This document shows, piece by piece, positions 24,401 to 36,400 of a stretch of 64,000 nt of DNA. The stretch covers positions 16,211,595 through 16,275,594 of the forward strand of contig CM055094.1 of assembly GCA_029204225.1 (NCBI GenBank), given 5' to 3'. The stretch comes from Diphasiastrum complanatum. Taxonomy: Eukaryota > Streptophyta > Lycopodiopsida > Lycopodiales > Lycopodiaceae. The position numbers and the translations under genes were made by a program. Within the stretch, counting starts at the first letter, position 1, and every line of letters starts with the position of its first letter. The notes under the pieces are model-generated. The model saw nothing but the letters and a program-made list of their open reading frames with translations. It was not told where the DNA came from and did not search any database.

Positions 24401-27400
24401 AGAGGATCTTGCATCTCTATCACGATAGCCCTAGTGCTGGTCATCCTGGTGTGGATAGGACCTATGAGTTGATACGACGTAGCTTTTGGTGGTCGAGACT
24501 TAAGAAAGAAGTAAACCATTGTGACACATTGTTTTAAGTGTCAAGTTAATAAGGCTGAAAGGATTAAAGTGCCTAAATTATTACGCCCGTTACCTATACC
24601 AGAAGGGAGATGGGAGAGTATTTCCCACATGCAACAGATGTTGGAGTTAGCTAAGGAAAATGTAAAAGCGGCGATGGATCGGGCAAAGACATATGCTGAT
24701 CTGGATCGTATGCCAAGAGAGTTCACGGAAGGAGATATGGTATTTTTCAGGATTACAAAGGACTCGAAAACCCTAAAGACAGGGAAGTGTTATAAGTTGT
24801 CACCTAGATACTGTGGACCTTGCAAAATTGTTAAAAAGATTAATAGCGTTGCTTATGAATTGGATTTGCATGTTGGTTGTAAGGTTCATCCTGTTTTTCA
24901 TGTTTGACGCTTAAAGAAGGTTTTACATGATGGTGATAAGTTGTTGGCTGATGGCCTTGTATTGTTTCAGGAGCATTGGGGGGGGGGGGGGGGGGGGGGT
25001 GATGCATGGACCAATGAGAGTATTGGACCGGAGGCATAGACGGTTGCGGAATCGTTTGCTCCGTGAGTACTTGGTTGCATGGCATGGATGACCTGTCAAT
25101 GATGCTACCTGGGAGACCGTGCATGGGTTGCATGCACAGTATCCAAACTTTGCCATCGAGGACGATGTCATTTGAGGAGGGAAGGGATGTCACATGTACT
25201 TTGAATCCCTTTGCCCAATGTATGGTAAATTGTAATTATTAAATTGTAAATGGCTAAGTCACCGGCCTGTGGAGACAATTGTAAATTGCAATGTAAATAT
25301 TTGTTACAGTGACTAAATACGAGATGGCCAAGGGGGTACTGGGATAATCTCCCTTGGCATGAATTTTAAATTTTTGTTTACATTGCATTTTGGAAATTTT
25401 AAAGGAAACTGCTGGACTGACCTCCTAAAAAGTAGGAAGGGTTGACTGGTCAACGTGACACGTGTCACATGCTCACGGGGACACTTGGTCCAGTGCATGA
25501 GTGACACTTGTCAGACGGTCAATGGATGGGTCAACGGGACATGTGTCATATGCCCATTGGGACACTTGGTCCAATGCATGAGTGACACGTGTCAGACTGT
25601 CCACCTACTAGCTTGCATATGTGTCAGGGTACTGCCAAGTGGCAAGTGTCGGCTGTGCATGGAGTTTGCCATGTGTCGACGTTAGGATGTGTCAGGGTTA
25701 AGGGGTGCTTGAGGGGATATAGGGTGAGCCTTGTCAGGCATTCCTCATTATTATGATTATGGTATTCCTATGCAGCTATGGTTGGGGGGAGACTTGCAGC
25801 AGAGCTCTCATGTTTGCTTGTTGATCTATGTACATTTGCTTGAGATTAATAAAGTGACGGATTTGCTGGGTAATTCTGTGTATTTACTTAGGGTTTGTGA
25901 GCTTCTGTGCAACATTTGGTATCCTATGAGTCACTTCGGATTCATAGGTCACAGATAGCATGCATGCTAGTTGTACTGGTCATCCACAACTGGATGCCAT
26001 TTCATGTTATAGGAATAGCAGGTAGAAGGACTAAAAGAAGAGTCGGGGGGGTGCCTACGGTTGGGAGGTTGATTCTACACACCGGCCATGTAGGATTCGC
26101 GAGCTTGGAGAGATGAGCTTGTGACACAACTGCTTCTGTAGGTGCCCCTTGATCCAGACTTCTAAGAATGTGATATCCCCACCTTTTGCTACCAAAGAAA
26201 TATGAAAGTGAAGGTCTTCTCAAAAAAGTGAAAAAAACATCCAACAAAGAAATGCGCTTCTCTTGGGGTGCCAAGCTGCTAGGAAACCAATGCAACCAAC
26301 CTAGCTTAGTTGTGACTTCAAACGAAAAAGTGATGGTGAAAAAGGGTGATGGTAGGCCTACAGAGAGAAAAACAATGTGAAAATATTGACACCTTTCCAA
26401 TTGCTCAAGAAAGTGCTCAACTACCAAGATATGGACACAATTCTCAGTTTTGATAAAGTCAACTACCTAACATACATCTATTTTATCACATCATTGACCT
26501 CTCAAATCAAATTCGTGAATTTGGACATATTCCAATCAAACAAATAGATACATATTTAAACTTTTCGTTATTGAATTTCACTAATGTGAGCTCTTTTGTT
26601 TATGTGGATGGTTGGATGTTCATGAAAATTGGGTGAGCAGTGGAGGATGGTGGATTCTTCTTTGCCTTAGCAACAGCCCCAGCTCATGTGGAAGACAAGC
26701 TAAATGATGCATGGTTGGAGTTTGCAAAGCAGCAGGAACCTAACGAGCTAGAGAATTCATTCTCAGCAGAGCAAAGGGAGGTTGTTGAGGAGCGTAAAGA
26801 CTCTCAGGGTGTCATAACAGCTCAGAAGGAAACAAAGGAGCCAAATTTAGCTGGTACGGAGAGAAGTGGGGATTTAAACATGGATGGAAGTGGAATTTTT
26901 GTGCAAAGAAGTGATGCAGATAAAATGTTGTCAGAGGGTTCAGATGTCTCAGATTTTAGTGGGCGCCATAGTTCTCCTTTAGATTCTCTCTCAGATTGGG
27001 AAGTTGTTGGAGGCAATAAGGGGAAGGAAAAACAAGAATCTCAAGCCGAATATAATCTACCTCATCCAGGAAAAGGGAAAAGGATTGATGAACACGGAAG
27101 TGATGCTTCCGATGACAGAGGGACGACTGACAGAAGTACAGTGGATTACAGCAAACATCAGCACGAAAAAGACCATCATACGACACCATTTGGAGAAAAA
27201 TTAACTTCAAACAAACAGCAAGTACCAGAAACCCATCTTCTCTCTCGACAATCAATGACTAAATCTACAACAGAAGAGCCTACCTTGCAATTCAATTTGC
27301 CCAAAAAAAGAACAAAGTTTGTTAAAGTGGCGATGGAGGCCATGATAAGAGGTCTCCGGCAATTTTCTGAAGGTGATGAGGATGTGCACACTGTAGCTGC

Positions 27401-30400
27401 TTGGGAAAATGTACCTCATCCGTAAGTCTTTCTTTTGATTTGAAAATCTTACATAGTGATTCAACTCGATTTTTGGGCAAGGGCATCTGCTTGTCTAGTG
27501 TTGTAGTTGTTCTAATTTGCATTGGAGAAACATTCTTTACTTATTTAGTCCTAGAACAGTTCTGTTGAATCACATGACAACTATTGCTTGTATGTATAGG
27601 GAAGAGAGAGTGCGATTCTGGTCTGATCCAGATACAGAGCTTAGGCTGGCTCAAGGAACCAATGTCACAATTTTTCGGATGGGTGTGGACTGGAGCAGGA
27701 TCATGCCAGCTGAACCAGTTGAGGGAATTGACAATGTGGTTAGTACTCCAAAAACTGAAAGATCTGGAGTTTATTATTATTACTGCTCTTTGTCATGGAC
27801 TCTTAATGTGAACAGGTTGATAGCTGATTCAAGTGCTAGATAACTTGAAAGCATATCTACATTTCATTCTTCTATATTGGCCTGAAAATTTGTAATGACA
27901 GGTAAATTGGGAAGCACTCAACAGATACAGGTGGATTCTTGAAAGGGTCCATGCTCATGGTATGCGTGTAATGCTAACTTTGTTTCATCATTCTCTTCCA
28001 TCCTGGGCTGCCAAGTATGGTGGCTGGAAAGAAGGGAAAACTATCGACTATTTTTTACAGTTCACCAGGTCCAGCTTTTTTCTTCTTATTTCATTTATCC
28101 TTAATCGATTTAATGGCTTATTTATAGTTTTCAGTTTTTATTTTCTAATACATTTTCGAATTGTATGTTGATTTATTCGAGTCTGTTCTATTGAAATGCA
28201 TTATGACATCAGACTGTGAATCTAATTGGAAAGCTTCAATTTTTTATCTAATGTTCTTTTCAAAAAAAAATCCCCAAATATAGTTAAACAAGTTTTACTT
28301 GCCAGTCATCTTTCTTTGCCATTGAGTTTCAAGAGTTGTGCCATTTTAAGAAGTGATGTAACGAAGTTCCTATGAGCATTTTCTCCTATCATACTAGTTG
28401 CTCAAATATTGTCCTTTGGCTAGGTCCTATGTAACCAATTCCTGAAACCGTTCACGAAGGCAACACTCATCAATATATGATATTTGTTTGATTCTTTCAA
28501 CTTTGTGTGCAGAACATGATTCAGAAAGCAATTCCTTACATTATTGTCACATACTAGCTTTTTTTGATCAATTCCAAAGTTTGCATATTACGTGCTTAGT
28601 TGTCTCTGTATTGTAGGAAATAGCTGACTACCTTTTATGCTATCATATGTGGACTTGTCATGCATTGGCTAAGAATATTGCATGGAATTGTTGCAAGTAT
28701 GATAGGTTTGGATGACCCCTGATGTCACAAGCCAGTCTCTCCAAGCTCGTGAATCCTAGAAGCCGGTGTGTAGAATGAACCTCCCAACCATAGGCACCCC
28801 CTCCTTGAGTCCTTCTACCTGCTATTCCCATCAACTGGCACATGGCATCCACCTGTGGGTGATCAGTCCACTTGGCATGCCTAGCCCCTGTGACCTGTGA
28901 ATACTAAGTGACTCATAGGGTACCACCCCCGTGCCCCGCCAAAGACCTGTGACCCTCTTGGTCACCCCGACTACTTGCCGGCTAGCATCTCGTCACTGAC
29001 GGCTAGGGTCCCGACGGTCAAGACACACCGCATCTCTGACAACTTGTCAGGCGGCCACACCGGGTCACTGCTCGTGACGCACCGGTCCCAACTTGGGACT
29101 GATGTCATCCTCGGTCACTGGCCCTTGCAGGCCCTCAGGTGACCGGCCGTGCCAAGGTCATAACTAGACTCTAACACCTGAGTATATGAAACAGTCAACT
29201 AATAGTAAGCATTAAGAAATGTGGATCTATGTAGACTCAAGCAGATCTATGTAGGCTCGAGCAGATCTTAGCTGTTTTCAGCCTTGTAAAAGTAGTCTAT
29301 GTGAATGTCAAGACAGAAGTCTTCTCGGAACAACATGATATCAAAATTTTGACTCAAAACTAGATAAATATTTTTATGATTCTTTTAATCCATTTTTCTT
29401 GCTGTTGGATTTTGTAGTTATTATGAATTTTTATCAAGTTGTTTCTATCCTTAAAAAGTAGTACTATCTGTTTCTACAGGTTAGCGGTTGAGAAATTTGC
29501 GAACTTGGTTGATTACTGGGTTACCTTCAACGAACCCCATGTATTTGCCATGCTAACATATTGTGCAGGAGCATGGCCTGGAGGGCATCCTGATTTACTT
29601 GAAACGGCAACAGCTGTGATGCCACGTGGTGTATTCAACAGAGTAATGGTGGCAATGGCAGAAGCCCACCTGAAAGCATATGACATAATTCATGAACAGA
29701 GGTTTAAGTTCTGCTTTTCTTCCAATCAAGTGTAGGGCTTCAAAATATTTTAAGGAGAATGCTGTTGTTGGAAGTGCAAGTTTTTTTAGGCTGCATATGA
29801 TAGTTGAGGAGGTGCCTTACATATATGAGATCTACGGTTCTCTAGTTACTTAGCCAAAATCAATATGTTTCTTTTTTATGGAATTTTGGCTGCTTCTCTT
29901 TTTTGTAGATGTTTGCATTGTACCTAAAAGCGAGGTTTGATATCATTTTCATTCCAGTTTTGACCATATAGGAACCACACAGTCTGTTGCAATCTTCCTG
30001 CAAAATTTTTGAGATCATTACAGGTGGCTGTTTAGCCTCTATTTGTTTCTTACGTCAATGTTTGCCTCTGTTGTTTAACCAATCACGTGCAGTGAATTCT
30101 TTTAACGAGCAAAAGTACATAAGACTTTCTAAAGCCAAAGCTATAAGTGTAGCTGTGACTTTTTGATGTAATAACAGTCAAATCTGGCTATCACTAAATA
30201 TATGTATGAACTTTCGCATGATCAGCAAACCAACACCGTCATCAGACTTTGTAATAAGAGCCAAGATTTGATAGTGTCTATCTCCTGACAAGAAGGAATA
30301 GAATGAAATGAACAGAATAGTCCTTGTAGCTTGGGCAAGTATATATACTATTTAGAGGCCCTTAGTGGAACATTTTAGAGATTAGGGCAATCTAGGGTAC

Positions 30401-33400
30401 TTGCGTCCTTATTTCCATAAGGACATGCCCTTGATAAAAACTGGCCACGTAGAAGCTACTTTGAGTATTTAATCAACCTTAGGATCATTGTTTTGCTTGA
30501 GAGGGGAATATAGACACATGTAACAATAGTGTCGAAAATCATGAGGTAGTAGGGCACTGGACAGCAGCTACCAAATCTGCAAAAACAATGAAAATCTGCC
30601 AAAAAAATCGACGAAAGTGATGGGTTAGCAGGGCGCTGGACAGCCTCCACCAAAGTTGCAAAAAAATGATGAAGAAATCGTCGAAAGTGATGGGCAGTAG
30701 GGCGCTGGACAGCCACCACCAAATCTGCAAAAAACGATGGAGAAAATCAGTGAAAATGATGGGTAGTAGGGCGCTAGACAGCCAATAAACAAGCTGGACT
30801 TAGGCGCCGGAAATAATTTGCCAAATTTTTTTTTTTCCTGGCCGCCAAATTTAGCGGAAGTACTTCCGCTAACTGTATGCCAGAGGTCCACCAAGGAAAA
30901 TGCTCTGATTGGGCGCTGGTCCTTCTCCAAACTGTGCTGAACGTTGTTGAAGCAAAGAGATGAAAGCCCTCAGCAAAGAGAGAAAAATCAGCAAGGAAAA
31001 TGGGCGCCCAATCAGAAAATCAGATCTGAAATTCAGCAATCAGGAAAGTGCTCTGATACCAAGTTACAAGCTAAGATTCACTAGCTATGCTAGAAAGCAG
31101 GACTTAAGCTAGAAAGCAGGAAGAGAGAATGCTTAAGGAGGCTAAAGAGGCGCAATCATCATCAACTGAATAAAGGAATACAATGTTGCCCTACATATAC
31201 CCTCTCCCTGAATCAAATAGAGGATTCAAGAAAAGGGAGGGAAAAGGATTTGGATGGAAAATAGTGCGCCCTCCCAATAGGAGGACCCCCACTCCAAATC
31301 AACATGACCAAGTCCTAAAAATATGACCAAATAGGGCCCAAGGCCATTTTATGAATAAAAAGGGCCCTTAGGCCTGCTTATGCATAATAACGAATAAAAG
31401 AATGGACGCGGCGAATGTAATGAGCCAAGTCCATAACTTGCATGGAGAAAGAGAAAAAATGCTTCAACAAGATTTAAAAAAATAAAAGCGATAAATGAGT
31501 ATCAATTGTGGTAAATCTTATAACAGCAATGTGTTACGTACCCATAAGGGAACATAACAGTCTACCTGAGGTGACGGTCTCATTATATGGGACAAGACGT
31601 TGGTCTGGAGCTATAGATCGTCTGGGTGCCACATGTCAATATTTTATTGGCACGGGGTAACCCAAAGGTATTGACCCGTGGTGGTGCATGCAAACGACGG
31701 GTGTCGATGGTTATGATGTGACCATGTTGGTGGAGATGACCCCTCATGTACCATCTTAGTTGCCCGTTCTAAAACGCGTTCCGTTCCAGAACAAGACTCC
31801 CAAAAAATATATAAAAAAAATATGTTTTTTTAACAAAGAAAAAAAAAACGATATCCTAAGAGTTAATAGATAGAACGGGCAACTAAGCTTCTCTGATTTG
31901 GCTTCCATTTGGGATTCTAGGATTAACGTGAGCAGCAGTCAGAGAAGATAGCGATTCTAGAATCAATGTGTTTGTTAAAATCGATTTCTTTGTTAAAAAT
32001 TACACATCATCGATTTCAAAACAATGATTTCAAATCGATTACGATCTGTAGCGTCCCTCAATGGATTATAAAGCGTCCCTCAATATATTTTTCAAGAAGG
32101 AAGATCGCGAAGAAGGATCTGTCACTTCAATTTGTTAACAAGTATCAAGTTTCAGGACTATAAATACTTGTCCAGATAGGACACGCGTGTTTTGAGATAC
32201 AAGAGCTCCAGCTGCAACCATGGCGCCTTCTTCCACAACCACCCCATCTAGAAGAGTTGCTCCCATTCCCACAAACGACTGGTCTTATATGTTTACAATG
32301 CAACGAGCGTCTAAAGGAGCGGGCCAGCAGGGTCTTTAATCTTCTTTATTTTAACCTAAACTAAATCTTTCCGACTCAGTATGTTCCGGAACAGACGGAA
32401 CGGTCGGAACGGAATTGTTGGGACAGAATGTTCCGAACCATTTTGGTCGGAACGGGCTTCTAAGTGTACTATGTATATAGAGATGGATCTCCATGAGCGA
32501 GGCATTCATTCTCACCTGAACAATGAAGAGCTCTTTCCACGTGGTTAGGCCAGGACATTATCTTGCTAAGAGATGGAGATATGCGAGGGATGAAGCTAGG
32601 CTGCGGTGGTATGGGACATGGTAGTTTGGGGGAGACCTTAGCGTGCTTGATGGTGGTCTATAGCTCTAGTGCACGGGGGTGAGATGGCGGTATCTCTATG
32701 GATGGGCAGTTTTAGAGCGCCATCACCTGATTGTGTCCTTACGTAGGTCGGCTTCAATGATAGGGGTCATAACATTTGGTATTAGAGCCACTGATCTTCG
32801 TGTAAAGGTGCAATCGTTCTAATTATATTTTGGTTGGTTAAAACCTCAAGTTTGTGTGACTGGAAAGCTTATTTTTCATGGTGGGATCGCTATGAAAACC
32901 TTTGCTTTTCATTCTGTTCAATTCTAACGTCATTTGGATAGGAAACAAGCCTCCTCTGCTAGTTAAGGACTGAATTTTTTCCGGTTTTCTGTTTGCCAGG
33001 TTTTGAACTTAGAAAAACCTTCAAAAAATTGCTATTTCTGACTGTTTTGAAAAACAGTTTAGTACGATTGTTTTCGGTTTTTTTGGGAGCCATAGAAAGA
33101 AAAAATTCGTCGGGCCCGCACACGCGCCCGTGGCCGTACGGCATGTGCCTACGCAGGCAGCCGCAGGCTGCATGTTATCCTTTTTTTCATAAAGGATCTA
33201 AGTTGTTTCAGAATGGTGTTTCGAACCTCCATGTTCCGGCACGTAGCGTTCCAGAACGTTGTTATAAAAAAACTGTAAATTTTTTTATAACAGCCCGCGA
33301 AGCCCCATTTGCAGCCACACTCAGGATACTCAGGTTCAAACTGCTTTGTGCATCCATATTCAGTCTAGAACAATGGGTGGAAGAAACAAACAATGCGTGC

Positions 33401-36400
33401 TCTACTACCTGTTGAATTAAAAATGGTATATAGAGAGATGGATACTTGCATAGTGTTGTGATTCATAAGAGGAATAAAGCTTTGTACGAAGTACAAAGGA
33501 TTTCGTACAAAGTCTAGTTTGTCATTATTTATGATCCTTGCAAAGCTTAGCTTAAGCCTTGTTGAACTTTCACATTAACTTTGTAAACTCAACATAAGAA
33601 TTTAAAACTTTTAAGCTTAAACTTTAGACTTTAAGCAAACAGTTAAAACATTAAACTAATGGTTGGGATTAAGAAATAAAAAGAAGTTGAATCCTTTAAG
33701 AGGGGGGGGGGGGGGGTAAGGGGAGGTGAGTGTACACCTCCCCCTCCCTCCTCACTCCTTAACCATCCTATTGTCTTTTTTAAGGCCTCCTCTTGCCTTT
33801 GTAAGCCTCCTTGCCATGAACATAAAGTTTTTTGGAGAAGGATTTTTCCAAAGGAGGGATATCCTCCTCCCTCCATCTCCTTGTACCTGTTGTACCTACA
33901 TACCTACGACTTGTACTATGGGAATAGGTCGTTAGATGCCTATTTGCAAGAATTTCAAGAAGTGTCGCCTCGATTCATGAATCGAATCGATCCCATGCTG
34001 ATGAAGTTACATTTTATTTTGGGGCTTCCTAAGGAATATCAGCTTGAAGTGCAGCGTAACCAACTGCAAAGCCTTGAAGGAAGAGGATGAGATAACCAAG
34101 CAACTTCAGGAGTATCTTAGGATGGGTCACATTAGACCTAGTAAGTCTCCTTAGGGAGCACCAATCCTTCTAGTTAACAAAAAGGACGAAGGCTTTCGCC
34201 TCTGCGTTGACTTCAAAAGGATAAATAAGATGACCATCAAGAATAGATATTCCTTACCTAGGATGGATGATCTAATGTATCGTTTGAATGGAGCGAAGTA
34301 TTTCAGTATTTCTCCAAGATAGACCTTAGATCAGGCTACTATTAAATAAGGATTAGGGATGAGGATGTCCCTAAGACTTTTTTTTGAACCAAGTATGGAC
34401 ATTATGAGTTCTTGGTGTTACCGTTTGGACTCTCGAATGGACTTGCAACATTCCAACTGTTGATGAACAATATTCTTTGTCCATATCTAGGAAAGTTCGT
34501 TGGGTGCATGAATGGCCAATTCCACAAACAATTTGCGATGTGAAATCATTCCTTGGCTTCACAGGATTTTTTCATAGATTCATTTTGGACTATGCTATTA
34601 TAGCATCGCCTTAGCGAATGTTTTAAGGGAGTGAAGAAAAAGTGTAGCCGCAGGAAAAGTTCACCAGCAGTTTGGACTAATGAAATGAATGAGAGTTTTG
34701 AAACTCTCAAGCACTATGTTTCTACGGCTTTAATTTACACATAGTCGATCTTAATAGACCATTTTTGGTAGAAACTGATACTAGCCACTTTGCTATAGGA
34801 GCGGTCCTTTATCAAGACGGTAGGCCAGTTGCATTTGAAAGCAAAAAGCTAGATCATGCTCAGTGTAGGTATTCTACCTATGAGAAGGAACTTTTTGCAA
34901 TCACTCACGCGTTAAAAATATGGAGGCATTATTTATATGGTGCCATATTTACGGTGATGACTGATCACCAATCCCTTAAGTATATATGTGATGTCGTAGA
35001 CCTAAGAAGCCGTAAGGCCAGGTGGTTAGAACTCATTCGACAGTTTCAGTTCGACAATAACTATCGTAGAGGTACGTTGAACAGTGTGGCTGATGCCTTG
35101 AGTCAGTCGCATCTGGCTAGATGTCCTGACAGGAAATTCTAGATCTAGTGAAGACCTTGGGATGCAGGATCCCAAGAAATCTCGAAATGATATATTGAAC
35201 GAATATTCCATAAGGAATGGCTTGCTTCAGTGTCATGACAACCCTTGTGCTGGTCACCCTGGCATACAGAGGAGATTGGACCTTGTCAAACAAAGCTTTT
35301 ATTGGCCAAAAATGAAAGGTCATGTTGAGGCATATGTTCAAGATTGTGAAGAATATCAGTTTCATAAAGCAGAAAGGTTCAAAGTTTCGGGTCTTTTACT
35401 AAAAGGAGCCAAGTGGTCCCAAAAGTGACCAATTGGGCCCAATAGGCAACAAGCTCCTCAGGTCCTATTTTTTTTGTAAATAGGGATTTTTGTGATATAT
35501 CATAATATTTTTTTGCATGAAAGATGGAAGCTCTTTTTACTCATAGTAGATTGATGACATTTTCACTTCTACATTTTCATTATCCAAAATTTTGATATAT
35601 TCAACCCCGTGCTACTTAATTAGCATGCCCATTGGTCAAAACCCCTAAAATCAAATTCCTTAACTCCTTTCGGCCAAGATGAAAGCCTTTGTAGAGTCAC
35701 ATGTACTAATGGTAAATAGTGCCAGAGCAAGTGGCCTCTTTACATCCATTGAAGATTCCCAATACGAGACAAAAAGGTATCTCAATGAAGTTTGTTTTTG
35801 GCCAATAGTGATGCTATTTTGATTGTAGTGGATTGCCTAGCCCAAATGGCAACATTTTTCTCTATGAGATTTCAAGGACATTTCTAATCATGATTGTTTG
35901 CGAAGTTGGAGACCATTGTAAGCTTTAGCTCATCAAATCATCCAGAATTTGATGATTAGGTTGAAATAATTAATCAAATGATAGATATATGCCTAAGCAT
36001 GTAGTTCAAGTAGCCAAACCAAATGAGAAAACTACTATCCATTTATCAAGTTTCCTTACAACAATTGTAAGCATACCACCATTAAGTATAGCCTCTTTAT
36101 GCTTATGTACGGAGTTCAGCTAAGACCTAATATTGTGGAAACTATAGGGATCAAACTTAAGAAAGTAGCTGATTTCTTGTAGGATATGCAAGAGGTGTTC
36201 CAACTAGTGAATGAAAATGTTAGAATAGATGAACTCATTACACATATCTTATTAGAGTTCCTCAAGAGTTTTAGGAAGGTGAATGGGTGTGTCTTCAAAT
36301 TGTGAAAGACTTGAAAGTAGTGCAGTCTTTGGAGAGCATTACAAATTGTCTATAAGGTATTGTGGATTGTCTAAGATAATAAAAGGGGTCGAAGCATTGC

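Larger units (their letters stand above)
20535..25914 (+). mobile_element. Ty3/gypsy chromovirus-type element with internal deletions (gypsy-2)
   Basis: LTRs at 20535-21261 and 25189-25914 start TGTCACATG and end GCAACA. The flanks GTTGG (20530-20534) and TTTGG (25915-25919) look like a 5-bp duplication with one change. A primer-binding site of the form TGGTATCAAAGC lies at about 21264 and a purine tract GAGGAGGGAAGGGA before 25189. Inside are gag, protease, RNase H, the integrase zinc finger, the integrase C-terminal part and a chromodomain-like end. The whole reverse transcriptase and the integrase catalytic core are absent. It cannot move on its own. Confidence 0.85.
20302..26128 (+). mobile_element. 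Family X repeat, copy B (split by gypsy-2)
   Basis: 20302-20534 (TGTTAGAGTCTAGT..) and 25915-26128 (..GAGCTTGTGACACA) together match X copy C at 28720-29176 along its length, interrupted only by gypsy-2. X has TG..CA-like ends and no coding frame, like a solo LTR. Confidence 0.7.
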
